Numbered from the stretch's first letter, positions 50,896 to 62,290 are shown. The stretch: DNA of 64,000 bases from Bizionia paragorgiae (GCF_900107625.1 NZ_FNQK01000018.1:1-64000), one strand, 5' to 3'. Notes: generated from the sequence alone by a model not told the origin. Made by a program: numbers and translations.

Positions 50896-52341
50896 GTGGA
50901 TTCCATATACTTTTACATTGTTTATTCTATTGTTTTGTTTCTTGTATGTATTCGTATTATTTACAATACGAATTCCCCGAGTAAAACAACTGCTTACCTT
51001 TTACTAGCCATCCTATTCCCTATTCTAGGCATTTTTGTTTATTTTTCTTTTGGTGATAATTACCGTAAAAAAAAATTATATCTCAGAAAGCTAGACTATG
51101 ACAGTAAATCTTATGGTGAATTAAAAGAAATAGTAGCTCGACAAACCCAAGATGTTTTAAAAACCTATAAATCAGAGATTGCTAACTTTTATCCGTTGGC
51201 AAACTATAGAAGAGGCACCCAATTTATATCGGATAACAATGTTGTAGAACTCCTAATTAATGGTGAAAACAAGTTTCCCGAAGTAATTAAAAGTATAGAA
51301 GCCGCTAAGGATCATATTCATATAGAATACTACATTTTTGTCGATGATAAAATAGGAAACACAATTGGCGATTTATTAATTAAAAAAGCACAAGAGGGCG
51401 TCAAAGTCCGCTTTATATATGATGATTTCGGGAGTATCTCTATTAGAAAGAAGTTTATTACAAAATTAAAACAAGCCGGTGTAGAGGCCGTGCCTTTTTA
51501 TAAGATTAACTTCATACAGTTTGCCAATCGTATTAATTATAGAAACCATCGAAAAATTATTGTAATTGATGGTGTTGTAGGCTATGTAGGAGGTATAAAC
51601 GTTTCTGATAAATACGTGAATACTGATGCTAACGATTTGTATTGGCGCGACACACACATTAAAATTACAGGAAAAGCAGTATTAAATTTACAATACATAT
51701 TTCTAACCGATTGGAATTTCTGCGCCGATCAGAATATTACATTCGCCTACCGCTATTTCCCATTAGAGGACACAAGAAAAAATTTTCAAGGCTCACAACT
51801 CACCCAAATTGTTTCTAGTGGTCCGTCGTCCGACCATCCTAATATAATGTACACCCTTATTCAGGCAATCACCTTAGCGAAAGAGGAAATTTTACTAACC
51901 ACCCCCTATTTTATACCTGAAAAATCATATTTAGACGCTATTAAAATTGCAGCCCTTAGTGGAATTAAAGTAAAAATACTTGTGCCTAGCGTATCCGATT
52001 CGTTTATAATAAACGCGACTTGCAAATCATATTATCAAGAACTATTAGAAACTGGTGTGGAAATCTACAAATACACCAAAGGGTTTGTTCATGCCAAAAC
52101 AATGGTCTGCGATGGTTATGTTTCTTTTGTTGGCACGGCCAACTTAGACAACCGCAGTTTTGATTTAAATTTGGAGGTTAATGCTATTGTTTACGATACC
52201 ACGTTGGCTTCAGAATTAAAAGATCATTTTAATAAAGATCTAGAAACCGCAAATAAAATAGAAATTGAACGTTGGATTAAAAGACCGCTTTACGTAGTAC
52301 TTTATGAACGTGTACTTCGCCTATTTTCATCTTTAATGTAA
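50896..52341 (+). CDS. cls: Cardiolipin synthase
   Basis: 481 residues, GTG start (no earlier ATG fits; MDSIYFYIVYSIVLF is a natural start). Two N-terminal membrane segments (about 3-21 and 32-53), then a double phospholipase D domain with HKD motifs NHRKIIVIDG (about 217-226) and HAKTMVCDG (about 398-406). It condenses phosphatidylglycerol (or PE) to cardiolipin at the inner membrane. Upstream spacer is 75 bp. Complete, single gene. Confidence 0.9.
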   Translation: MDSIYFYIVYSIVLFLVCIRIIYNTNSPSKTTAYLLLAILFPILGIFVYFSFGDNYRKKKLYLRKLDYDSKSYGELKEIVARQTQDVLKTYKSEIANFYPLANYRRGTQFISDNNVVELLINGENKFPEVIKSIEAAKDHIHIEYYIFVDDKIGNTIGDLLIKKAQEGVKVRFIYDDFGSISIRKKFITKLKQAGVEAVPFYKINFIQFANRINYRNHRKIIVIDGVVGYVGGINVSDKYVNTDANDLYWRDTHIKITGKAVLNLQYIFLTDWNFCADQNITFAYRYFPLEDTRKNFQGSQLTQIVSSGPSSDHPNIMYTLIQAITLAKEEILLTTPYFIPEKSYLDAIKIAALSGIKVKILVPSVSDSFIINATCKSYYQELLETGVEIYKYTKGFVHAKTMVCDGYVSFVGTANLDNRSFDLNLEVNAIVYDTTLASELKDHFNKDLETANKIEIERWIKRPLYVVLYERVLRLFSSLM

Positions 52342-52575
52342 AGCTAGTTTTTAAAGCTTCAATAGTTTCAATTGCCAAAAAACACAATAAAAGTCTGGGA
52401 TTACAGGTCCTTTTCGATATTAAAATTTAATAGACACTATAATATGCGGGTAATTAGAAATCTAAAAAACTAGTAACAACGGCTTAAATACACGTTTAAA
52501 CCGCTATGCTTAAGGTTTCAAGTCGGTATAAAAAAATCTTTTCAACTTTCTAATTATCAATGCAAAAAGATGTAG

Positions 52576-52583
52576 TACATTTG
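52576..52583 (+). promoter_or_regulatory. −7 promoter element of the J-domain/KTSC gene
   Basis: TACATTTG (TAnnTTTG), 23 bp before the ATG at 52607. The 230 bp upstream hold no gene. Confidence 0.45.
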
Positions 52584-52606
52584 CGCCTTATTTAGAAAAC
52601 CTTTTT

Positions 52607-53053
52607 ATGAAGCGTATTAACGAGTACAAAAAATTATTTAACGTTGAAAATGAGATGACTTTAAAAAGTTTAAAGACATCTTACAGAAATTTAGTTAAAG
52701 AATGGCATCCTGACAAATTTCAAGATGGAGACGACAAAGCGATTGAAGCTGAACAAATGAGTCGTAAAATTATTGATGGTTACCATTTCTTAGTCAGTAT
52801 GGCCCCAGAAACAATTGAAGCAAACAAAGAAGAATATACTACCACTATTTCTAGCCCGATTATGGATTGGAAACACAAAGGATTATTATTAGAAGTGACT
52901 TTTCTTGACGGTAATACTTACGAGTATTTCGGAGTTAACAAAGCCCTTTATATTAAATTCTCTCAAAGTGATAAACAATCACGTTTTGGAAAACGAAGTG
53001 TTTTTAACTCTTTTCCATACAGAAAAATTAAAAAAAGTGAGGTAGAAGCATAA
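52607..53053 (+). CDS. J-domain/KTSC fusion protein
   Basis: 148 residues. N-terminal J-like domain: LKTSYRNLVKEWHPDKFQDG with HPD at about 37-39 and a helix III (EAEQMSRKIIDGYHFLV). C-terminal KTSC domain (about 88-148): KGLLLEVTFLDGNTYEYFGVNKALYIKF and KRSVFNSFPYRKI match the KTSC consensus (named from lysyl-tRNA synthetase C-termini). A DnaK partner that guides something bound by the KTSC part is suggested by the fusion. Cytoplasmic. A strong bidirectional terminator follows. Confidence 0.85.
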   Translation: MKRINEYKKLFNVENEMTLKSLKTSYRNLVKEWHPDKFQDGDDKAIEAEQMSRKIIDGYHFLVSMAPETIEANKEEYTTTISSPIMDWKHKGLLLEVTFLDGNTYEYFGVNKALYIKFSQSDKQSRFGKRSVFNSFPYRKIKKSEVEA

Positions 53054-53072
53054 GCTTACACTGTATTAAATT

Positions 53073-53112
53073 AAAAAGCCTAGCTATTCAATAATAGCTA
53101 GGCTTTTTTTAT
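53073..53112. terminator. Bidirectional intrinsic terminator
   Basis: AAAAAGCCTAGCTATT / AATAGCTAGGCTTTTT stem with CAAT loop and T-runs on both sides, between the convergent J/KTSC gene and the EamA transporter gene. Confidence 0.88.
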
Positions 53113-53133
53113 ATATAACTACTTACGTTTTAC

Positions 53134-54015
53134 TTAAGCTTTTATTACCTTTTTAGAAAAACCAATTCTCTTGGTGTAAAAGGTAATTCTAATCCCAAAC
53201 AACAATACAAATCCACCAATTACCATTTGTATCGAAATGGCCTCATCAAGAAAATACCACGCCAATATAGAGGCTAGTACCGCCTGACCTAATAAACTAA
53301 CCGATACCCGAGTGGCACGCATGTGTTTCGTAGCGAAACTTATAAGTAACCATGCTAATAACTGACAAACAACACCTTGAATTAATAAAACCAACCAACC
53401 GGCATTACTAAATCCTGAAAACGGCTCGCCAATGACCCAACTTATTAATCCTAAAGCTATTGTAGACGATAGCAAAGTGATAGACATAAAGGTTACGACA
53501 TCAAGCTCGTTAAGAACCTTTTTACTGACCAACATATAAACGGCATAAAGCATACCTGATAAAATAGCAAAGCAAAAAGCCAAATTAAAGTCTAAGTTCA
53601 CAAAGGTTTTTAAACCAACCAATAATACCATTCCTATTATAGCGATAACAGTACCAATCCAAAAATTGGTCGTAGGCTTATCTTTTAAAAAGAAAAACGC
53701 ACCTATTCCCACCCAAACCGGAGATAAATTGGTAAGTAAGGTCGCTTGTGTTGCCGTAGACTCTTGGATAGCAACATTCCAAACAGCAACGTCTAATCCA
53801 AAAACAACCCCGCAGATAACAGCTAAAATAAAAGTCCCTCTAGACTTAATTTTAATTTTATTTGTAATCAGAGCATACGGTAAGATAATTGCAGAAGCAA
53901 CCGCCATCCTATAAAACGCGGAGATAACACCCGGCGTTAATTTTAATTTCACCAAAATTGGAAAAATAGAAATGCAAAAAATTCCTATCACCAATGCGAT
54001 TCGTGCCTTCTTCAT
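53134..54015 (-). CDS. DMT-superfamily (EamA) transporter
   Basis: 293 residues, ten predicted membrane segments in two EamA halves (VISAFYRMAVASAIILPYAL; ATQATLLTNLSPVWVGIGAFF in the first; ATRVSVSLLGQAVLASILAWYFLDEAISI in the second). Inner-membrane drug/metabolite exporter of unknown substrate. −7 element TAGTTTTG lies about 43 bp upstream on the minus strand. Single gene, convergent with the J/KTSC gene. Confidence 0.88.
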   Translation of the reverse strand: MKKARIALVIGIFCISIFPILVKLKLTPGVISAFYRMAVASAIILPYALITNKIKIKSRGTFILAVICGVVFGLDVAVWNVAIQESTATQATLLTNLSPVWVGIGAFFFLKDKPTTNFWIGTVIAIIGMVLLVGLKTFVNLDFNLAFCFAILSGMLYAVYMLVSKKVLNELDVVTFMSITLLSSTIALGLISWVIGEPFSGFSNAGWLVLLIQGVVCQLLAWLLISFATKHMRATRVSVSLLGQAVLASILAWYFLDEAISIQMVIGGFVLLFGIRITFYTKRIGFSKKVIKA

Positions 54016-54057
54016 AAACCTAAAAATTAGCGGGCTAAATTAGCTTTTTTTATCCTA

Positions 54058-54065
54058 CAAAACTA
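54058..54065 (-). promoter_or_regulatory. −7 promoter element of the EamA gene
   Basis: TAGTTTTG on the minus strand (TAnnTTTG), 42 bp from the ATG; a TTG lies 15 bp further upstream, slightly close for a −33. Confidence 0.4.
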
Positions 54066-54146
54066 CAATTAGCAATTTTTCAATACGTTAAATTTTACCC
54101 TATTAAAACACAACGAAAACAAGTTCTATATATAAGACAATTAAAT

Positions 54147-54154
54147 TATCTTTG
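54147..54154 (+). promoter_or_regulatory. −7 promoter element of trmD
   Basis: TATCTTTG (TAnnTTTG), 17 bp before the trmD ATG, giving a very short leader. Confidence 0.5.
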
Positions 54155-54171
54155 CATCTTAAAGTTAACCT

Positions 54172-54849
54172 ATGAGAATTGATATCATCACCGTATTACC
54201 CGAACTATTACAAAGCCCTTTCAATGCTTCTATTTTAAAGCGCGCTATTGATGCCGGTTTAGTAGAGGTACATTTCCATAATCTTCGTGATTATACTACC
54301 GATAACTATAAGACTATCGACGATACCCAATTTGGTGGTGGTGCTGGTATGGTAATGATGATCGAACCCATAGATAAATGCATCTCAGCTTTAAAAGAAG
54401 AACGGGATTATGATGAAGTGATTTATATGACGCCAGATGGAGAAACCTTAAAACAAGGTATGGCTAATCATTTATCGCTAAAAGAGAATATTATTATTCT
54501 ATGTGGTCATTATAAAGGTGTCGATCAGCGCGTACGCGACCAGTTTATAACCCGTGAAATATCTATTGGAGATTATGTTTTATCTGGAGGCGAATTGGGA
54601 GCTGCCGTATTATGTGATGCTATTATTAGACTCATCCCAGGGGTTTTGGGAGATGAGACTTCTGCCCTAACCGATTCGTTTCAGGACAACCTTTTAGCAC
54701 CTCCTATATACACGCGACCTAGAGAGTATAAAGGATGGAAAGTTCCGGAATTATTACTTAGTGGTAATTTCCCAAAAATTGAAAAATGGAGAGAAGAACA
54801 AGCCTACGAACGCACTAAAGAGAGACGCCCTGATCTTTTAGAAGAATAA
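54172..54849 (+). CDS. trmD: tRNA (guanine(37)-N1)-methyltransferase TrmD
   Basis: 225 residues, SPOUT class. [22 protein letters not shown] at the N-terminus; [13 protein letters not shown]; the knot [16 protein letters not shown] and [15 protein letters not shown], and the C-terminal [21 protein letters not shown] are all diagnostic. It makes m1G37 in tRNA and prevents frameshifting. In many bacteria trmD is beside rplS; here a GyrI-like gene lies between them. Confidence 0.96.
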   Translation: MRIDIITVLPELLQSPFNASILKRAIDAGLVEVHFHNLRDYTTDNYKTIDDTQFGGGAGMVMMIEPIDKCISALKEERDYDEVIYMTPDGETLKQGMANHLSLKENIIILCGHYKGVDQRVRDQFITREISIGDYVLSGGELGAAVLCDAIIRLIPGVLGDETSALTDSFQDNLLAPPIYTRPREYKGWKVPELLLSGNFPKIEKWREEQAYERTKERRPDLLEE

Positions 54850-54866
54850 TCTGTTATTATTTTAAG

Positions 54867-55364
54867 ATGAATAGCGTCCCAAAAATTGAATCCATTAACT
54901 CAAAACAACTGGTTGGCCTTTCCTGTGAGATGTCTTTAATCGAGAATACGACTGAAGCGCTATTTTCTCAATTTATACCTTATAAACTAAGATGTGCACT
55001 GCAAAATAATGCAACTGTATTTGAAGTGTTACTATACGACAGTACTTATTTCTCAGCTTTTAAGCCGGAGAAAACCTTTGTAAAATGGGCGACAATAGAG
55101 GCTAACGACTGTGCTACTGTACCGAGCTCCTTTAAATCAATACAAATTCCCCAAGGCTTATATGCCGTGTTTTCTTTTAGAGGACGCGTCGCTGATTTCC
55201 CTAAGTATATGCAATTTATATTTACAGAATGGCTTCCAAATTCCGACTATAGTATAGACCACAGACCACATTTTAATGTTTTGGATACCGCATTTAAAAA
55301 AGGTGACTCCCACACAAATGAAATGGTATATATTCCCATTACACTAAAAACCAAGACCTTTTAG
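54867..55364 (+). CDS. GyrI-like effector-binding domain protein
   Basis: 165 residues. KIESINSKQLVGLSCEMSLIENTTEALFSQFIP is the usual N-terminus of AraC-type effector-binding/GyrI-like domains; FVKWATIEANDC, IPQGLYAVFSFRGRVADFPKYMQFIFTEWLPNSDYSID and EMVYIPITLK complete the fold. Such domains bind small molecules; the stand-alone form can act as a gyrase inhibitor or ligand sink. 17 bp after trmD on the same strand, then 240 bp before rplS. Confidence 0.8.
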   Translation: MNSVPKIESINSKQLVGLSCEMSLIENTTEALFSQFIPYKLRCALQNNATVFEVLLYDSTYFSAFKPEKTFVKWATIEANDCATVPSSFKSIQIPQGLYAVFSFRGRVADFPKYMQFIFTEWLPNSDYSIDHRPHFNVLDTAFKKGDSHTNEMVYIPITLKTKTF

Positions 55365-55498
55365 ATGGATTAGTTATGAAAACTAAGGCGTTGTTAAAGG
55401 AGTATAATATATAAGAAGCGAACAAAGTGAGGAAATAAGTCTTCTATCTACTTTAGATACAACGCTTAAACAGCTCCATATAAAAAAGAAAAAAATTA

Positions 55499-55528
55499 TT
55501 GGTTATTAGTAATTAATGGTTATTTTTG
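55499..55528 (+). promoter_or_regulatory. Promoter of rplS
   Basis: −33 TTGG at 55499-55502 and −7 TATTTTTG at 55521-55528; 19 bp separate TTG from the −7. This is a full Bacteroidota consensus promoter. It leaves a leader of about 70 nt before the rplS ATG. Confidence 0.7.
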
Positions 55529-55604
55529 CACTCAATTTCGGATTAACCTCTGGCGAGATACGTGAATGTTAATTTGAATATATAATCAATAAAAACAAAT
55601 AAAG

Positions 55605-55955
55605 ATGGAATCTTTAATAAAATTTGTACAAGACGAGTTTGTAACAAAAAAGGACTTTCCTGAGTTCGGAGCTGGTGACACGATCACAGTTTATTACGAA
55701 ATTAGAGAGGGTGAAAAAGTACGTACACAGTTCTTTAGAGGTGTAGTATTACAAAGAAGAGGCGCTGGTGCTTCTGAAACATTTACAATTAGAAAAATGT
55801 CTGGTATCGTTGGTGTAGAGCGTATCTTCCCAGTTAACTTACCTGCATTACAGAAAATTGAAGTGAACAAGAAAGGTAAAGTTCGTAGAGCTAGAATCTT
55901 TTACTTTAGAGGTCTTACTGGTAAGAAAGCTAGAATTAAAGAAGCAAGAAGATAA
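55605..55955 (+). CDS. rplS: 50S ribosomal protein L19
   Basis: 116 residues, normal length. GDTITVYYEIREGEKVRTQFFRGVVLQRRGAG, SETFTIRKMSGIVGVERIFPVNLP and KKGKVRRARIFYFRGLTGKKARI are the diagnostic blocks. It sits at the 30S-50S interface. Own promoter and terminator, so a single-gene transcript. Confidence 0.98.
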   Translation: MESLIKFVQDEFVTKKDFPEFGAGDTITVYYEIREGEKVRTQFFRGVVLQRRGAGASETFTIRKMSGIVGVERIFPVNLPALQKIEVNKKGKVRRARIFYFRGLTGKKARIKEARR

Positions 55956-55979
55956 TATCTTTTTACCCTATATAGTATT

Positions 55980-56012
55980 AAAGCCCTGTTTTATTAAAAC
56001 AGGGCTTTTTCA
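55980..56012 (+). terminator. Intrinsic terminator of rplS
   Basis: AAAGCCCTGTTTT / AAAACAGGGCTTT: perfect 13-bp stem with a 3-nt loop and a T-run. Confidence 0.9.
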
Positions 56013-56390
56013 TTTATTAACAATTGTTAATAAACTCCGTTTATAACATACTGATAACTAAAGTGTTAAAACTCTTGGATTACAGGATACTTTAATGTAT
56101 CTTAGCATAAGAATTTAAGAGCTCCCCGACTTTATTTGGGTAATATTTTTTAAAATCTTTGAGTCATTAAATTCCACGTTCTTTAACACCTTAATTTTTT
56201 ATTGATATTTAGGATTAATAATATAGTATTTTATATATAAAAATGTATTGATTTAGTTTAGTTATAATAACACATTTTTATATTGAAGTAAAAACATTCA
56301 ACTTTCTGAATTTCTCAAAAAATTAAGTTTAAATTGTTTTTTTAGTTTCGAAGTATTTTACATTTTATATTTAGACTTAGAGACTACAGT

Positions 56391-56430
56391 ATTTTACCAT
56401 TTTGGATTTTTATAATCAAAATAGTAAAAT
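56391..56430. repeat. 14-bp inverted repeat in the long spacer
   Basis: ATTTTACCATTTTG and CAAAATAGTAAAAT match at 13 of 14 positions around a 12-nt loop. No T-run follows on either strand. Confidence 0.5.
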
Positions 56431-56692
56431 CAGAGTTAAGCTTAGGAAATAGATCGCAAGAGAAATAGTACTACTTAACAAAACACAAGTAATACCTATA
56501 TTAAAACGAGGTGAAGTTAATTGTGTTTAAAAAACAATTCTTGGGTACATAGTAGTAATAGCTCAATACATTTTGAACGTTACTGGATGTATCATTGAGT
56601 AAACAACTCTTGAATTGAAATCATGCAAAACTCATGTTTTGGATGCCTTTAGGTAAAACTAAATAGATCACGATGCGTTATCTCAAAGAAAG

Positions 56693-56745
56693 CCATAGCA
56701 ACCATAGTTAAATCTATCGTGTTATGGCTTTTGTATTTTAATTAC
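56693..56745 (+). terminator. Possible terminator-like hairpin
   Basis: AAAGCCATA and TATGGCTTT pair across a long loop of about 27 nt, followed by TGTATTTT. The loop is long for an intrinsic terminator, but if real it would imply a transcript from the noncoding spacer. Confidence 0.3.
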
Positions 56746-56777
56746 TCTCAAACCATCCAAATGGCTAATCGATTTAC

Positions 56778-56785
56778 TAATTTTG
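56778..56785 (+). promoter_or_regulatory. −7 promoter element of the pentapeptide gene
   Basis: TAATTTTG (TAnnTTTG), 36 bp before the ATG at 56822. Confidence 0.4.
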
Positions 56786-56821
56786 TTAGTTATAATCTCA
56801 ACATTGAAAAACAAGCTTTTA

Positions 56822-57394
56822 ATGAATAGCCCTTACATTACCGATTCCTCGTATAAAAACAAAGTCTTTACCACCTCAGAACTTCAAAACACAGAATACG
56901 ATACCTGTACTTTTACAGACTGCGATTTTACATCTGCTTTTTTAACATCTACGGTGTTTTCAGAGTGTGAGTTTATAGATTGCAATTTCAGTTCTGCAAA
57001 AATTAAAAACACAGCTTTTAAATCCGTTCACTTTTCTAACTGTAAACTTCTAGGCACACCTTTTAATGCGAGTAATCCGTTTTTACTAGAAATGACATTC
57101 CATGCTTGCAACTTAAGCTTAGCTTCCTTTTATGGATTGAATCTTAAAAACACGACATTTACAGACTGTAATTTAGAGAAAACGGACTTTACGAATACAG
57201 ATCTATTAGGAGCAACCTTAAGTCATTGCAATCTATACCAAACCTTATTTAGTGGAACCAATTTAGAAAAAGCAGATTTAACCACTGCAGAAAACCTTAA
57301 TATCTCTCCCGAATACAACAAGATTAAGGGTGCAAAATTTTCTAAAGAAAATGCTTTAGGCTTATTAGCAGATTATAAGATTATAATTACATAA
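56822..57394 (+). CDS. Pentapeptide-repeat protein
   Basis: 190 residues from the ATG at 56822 (the frame reaches a TTG 13 codons earlier; the extra residues do not fit). From about 22 to 160 it is built of A(D/N)LXX-type repeats: CTFTDCDFTSAFLTSTVF, CEFIDCNFSSAKIKNTAF, CNLSLASFYGLNLKNTTF, CNLEKTDFTNTDLLGATL, with Cys/Phe/Leu stacked at the central positions. It forms a right-handed quadrilateral beta helix. The known roles of such proteins range from DNA-mimic gyrase protection to scaffolding; none is indicated here. Cytoplasmic. Confidence 0.85.
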   Translation: MNSPYITDSSYKNKVFTTSELQNTEYDTCTFTDCDFTSAFLTSTVFSECEFIDCNFSSAKIKNTAFKSVHFSNCKLLGTPFNASNPFLLEMTFHACNLSLASFYGLNLKNTTFTDCNLEKTDFTNTDLLGATLSHCNLYQTLFSGTNLEKADLTTAENLNISPEYNKIKGAKFSKENALGLLADYKIIIT

Positions 57395-57478
57395 TATTTT
57401 GGTAATATATTATGAATTTTGCAATTTATAACCCCCAAAACCACAAGGTTATGAATTCTAAAAACCACTTGATTTTAG

Positions 57479-59776
<2,298 letters not shown>

Positions 59777-59796
59777 TTAATACATCCAATACTATT

Positions 59797-59825
59797 AAAA
59801 AAGCACCCTAATGGGTGCTTTTTTT
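59797..59825 (+). terminator. Intrinsic terminator of icd
   Basis: AAAAAAGCACCC / GGGTGCTTTTTT stem with TAAT loop and T-run. Confidence 0.88.
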
Positions 59826-59876
59826 GTATTTACTCTTGTCGGTTTAGTAACTAATAAATTTCACTAAATGTAATAA

Positions 59877-60872
59877 CTACTTTGTATCTTCAGTTTTAGG
59901 ATAATAATGTTTTAAAATAAACTGATACTGATTAACAATTCTATCAGCTAACCATTGGGGTTCGATTACTTTTACCCATAAATTAAACTTGAACAACTCG
60001 ATAAGAAACTCATAATTGGGCTTTAGCGTAACCGAAATATCTCCAAAAATAGCTTCATCAGTATAATCTAAAACATCAGTATTCATTTTTAAAGGCCGAC
60101 TTAGTATCTTTTGAGAATGATGAAGTGGTTTAGATTCTAAATACTTAAAATGATGATTTGCTACTTTTAAACGAATGGTCTCTGTAGGCATATCATCGTT
60201 AAGAATACCAAAAGCATCCTGAAAATATATAGATGCATCAAAATGATAGGGGTCTTTCACTTCCTCTGAAGTTATCAAAACCTTAGATACACGTTTGTCT
60301 AAACACAGCACTTTAACACCAATCTCATCATTATACACTAATAAATACCACGCTTTATTCGCTTCCTTAATATGTAAGGCTTGCACCTTAGCTTCTTTAA
60401 TCTCGTTAAAGTGGTCGTCGTCATACCAGCCTTCATAACTTATTTTAATATAAACTTTACGCTCTATAGCCTTTACTAAGCCTAGAATATTAATATCAGT
60501 ATTTAATGAGGATTCTTCGGTAGAAATATAAGGCGACCATTGCCGTTCTTTATGACTCGCTAAAAACAATTCCATTTTATCAAAGACAGTACGATGCGTC
60601 TTACTAAGAGCTGTATTGTCCACCATATAATGCCCTTTATGCCTAATATGGTCTATTTCAACTCCGAAAAAAGACTCGATATCTTTAACATCGCGCTTAA
60701 TTGTTTTTTCGTTGCTTACCAACAGACCTTGATAAAGCTTATCACCCAAATGATAATCTAAATAGGTTTGCTCTAAAATATCTATTATCTCTTGCCTAGA
60801 TTTACAGTTATTAATGGATGTTTTTGATAAAATTTCGTATACATGGAATTTTCTTATAAAGTCAGGGGTCAT
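59877..60872 (-). CDS. WYL-domain transcription regulator
   Basis: 331 residues. N-terminal winged helix-turn-helix region (about 1-75: SRQEIIDILEQTY, SNEKTIKRDVKDIESFFGVEI), a WYL domain in the middle (about 135-205: VKAIERKVYIKISYEG, then KAWYLLVYNDE where the WYL tripeptide is itself present), and a C-terminal WCX region. These regulators sense nucleotides or other ligands through WYL and usually control the adjacent divergent gene, here a flippase. Two palindromes lie in the shared promoter region. Confidence 0.87.
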   Translation of the reverse strand: MTPDFIRKFHVYEILSKTSINNCKSRQEIIDILEQTYLDYHLGDKLYQGLLVSNEKTIKRDVKDIESFFGVEIDHIRHKGHYMVDNTALSKTHRTVFDKMELFLASHKERQWSPYISTEESSLNTDINILGLVKAIERKVYIKISYEGWYDDDHFNEIKEAKVQALHIKEANKAWYLLVYNDEIGVKVLCLDKRVSKVLITSEEVKDPYHFDASIYFQDAFGILNDDMPTETIRLKVANHHFKYLESKPLHHSQKILSRPLKMNTDVLDYTDEAIFGDISVTLKPNYEFLIELFKFNLWVKVIEPQWLADRIVNQYQFILKHYYPKTEDTK

Positions 60873-60910
60873 CAGTCAGTTTTATTGGCCCTAAAGTAAT
60901 AAAAATTGTT

Positions 60911-60938
60911 GGAAATTTCCTCTAAAGTTTTACTTTAG
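60911..60938. promoter_or_regulatory. Two adjacent palindromes in the WYL/flippase divergent region
   Basis: GGAAATTTCC at 60911-60920 (perfect 10-bp palindrome) and CTAAAGT-TTT-ACTTTAG at 60922-60938 (perfect 7-bp arms). A third CTAAAGT sits at 60891-60897, 31 bp before the second. They lie between the WYL gene start (60872) and the flippase start (60953). Confidence 0.5.
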
Positions 60939-60952
60939 CCCAAAAGAAAACA

Positions 60953-62218
60953 GTGCCCCTATTTAGCAAAAAAGATTTCGCGAATACCAAATGGTATATT
61001 TTAGAAAAAATATGTCAACTCATCGTAGGTATCTACATCACTCCTAAAATATTTAATAGTTTGGGGGCTTTTAACTCTGGTGAGTTAGAAATTTCAAAAG
61101 CTATTGTCGGCGTTTTAACTCCCTTTTTCTTTTTAGGCTTATCGGCCATCTGTATTCGAGAATTGGTTTTCAAACCCAAACTAAAGCATAGCATAATAGG
61201 AACGACTTTAATACTTCGGTTCTTTAGTTTTTTAGTTGTTTCTCTCTGTTTATTAACCTACACCTATTTTACAAATACAAGCGAAATAACACTCATTGTA
61301 TTAATCCTAGCTTTTAGCTATTTATTTAAAATTAGCGATGTTATAGAATACTTTTTTGTAGCTACTAAAAAATACAAAATTGTATTTTACTGTAAAATCA
61401 CTACCCTCGCATTAGTTCTTGCCGCACAATACTATGGGGTTCAAAATAACTTCGGTGCCTTTTATTTTGCTGCTCTACTGTGTTTCGAATTCGCCGTGCA
61501 AACGCTAATATATTTAGGGGTTATCACTCTTTCAAAACAGCTTTATTTTAAACAATTAAAATGGTCAAGTAAACTAGCTAAAGACTTGATAAAATCGGCC
61601 TTTCCCCTGTTAGTCTCAAATTTTATTATTGTCTTTTACTTAGCAATAGACGATTTTTTTATTAATCATTACCTAGGTAATTCCGCAAATGGAGTATTTT
61701 CAGTTGTCGACTTTCTAGTCATTTTTATAACTTGGAATATCGGAGCTGCTTTTATTTACGGGTTATATCCCGCTCTTGCCGAATGCTATTTAGATAATAA
61801 AGAGCTTTACTTAAAACGTTTAAAATTTATGAGTAAGATTCTACTTGTTTACGGACTCTGTATTGGCTTATTCTATACGTTTTTTGCCGATTTTATTGTT
61901 ACAACCTATTACGACGACAGTTTTAAAAGTGCTACCCGTCCACTAAAAATATTTGCGTGGTCTCCCCTTTTTATTTTTATTGGTATGCTATTCGAAAAGC
62001 ATTTAGTAAATCAGAATAAACTACATCGCAACGTATATCGTTTTGTTTTGGGATGTGTGGTAAATAGCATTCTATGCTTTTTATTAATCCCTAAATATGA
62101 ATTAATAGGTGCCGCTTTTGCCGTATTAATTAGTCATTTTGTAACCAATATCGTGTTTATTCTACTATATAAATCGTACCGAACACATATAAAGACTTTT
62201 TTGCTAGCTAATCACTAA
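60953..62218 (+). CDS. Oligosaccharide flippase (Wzx/MATE-like)
   Basis: 421 residues, GTG start, about 12 membrane segments. The N-terminus NTKWYILEKICQLIVGIYITPKIFNSLG is the typical first helix of polysaccharide-biosynthesis flippases, and FPLLVSNFIIVFYLAIDDFFINHYLGN is the conserved central pair. Flips lipid-linked sugars across the inner membrane. No glycosyltransferase is next to it. It is divergent from the WYL regulator and 72 bp upstream of the TonB receptor. Confidence 0.88.
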   Translation: MPLFSKKDFANTKWYILEKICQLIVGIYITPKIFNSLGAFNSGELEISKAIVGVLTPFFFLGLSAICIRELVFKPKLKHSIIGTTLILRFFSFLVVSLCLLTYTYFTNTSEITLIVLILAFSYLFKISDVIEYFFVATKKYKIVFYCKITTLALVLAAQYYGVQNNFGAFYFAALLCFEFAVQTLIYLGVITLSKQLYFKQLKWSSKLAKDLIKSAFPLLVSNFIIVFYLAIDDFFINHYLGNSANGVFSVVDFLVIFITWNIGAAFIYGLYPALAECYLDNKELYLKRLKFMSKILLVYGLCIGLFYTFFADFIVTTYYDDSFKSATRPLKIFAWSPLFIFIGMLFEKHLVNQNKLHRNVYRFVLGCVVNSILCFLLIPKYELIGAAFAVLISHFVTNIVFILLYKSYRTHIKTFLLANH

Positions 62219-62290
62219 TATTATATAAAAACAAGAAGTAATTAGAGGCTTTTTCATTATTTTTAATGTGAATTAAAGCCCACCTCATTC

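Larger units (their letters stand above)
56013..56777. other. Long AT-rich noncoding spacer
   Basis: About 765 bp with no convincing reading frame on either strand, very AT-rich in 56160-56430. It contains a 14-bp near-perfect dyad (56391-56430), a short direct repeat beginning AGTATTTTAC (56352 and 56388), and a TATGGCTTT/AAAGCCATA pair (56693-56737) followed by TGTATTTT. It could hold a small RNA or the remains of lost genes; nothing is recognisable. Confidence 0.35.
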
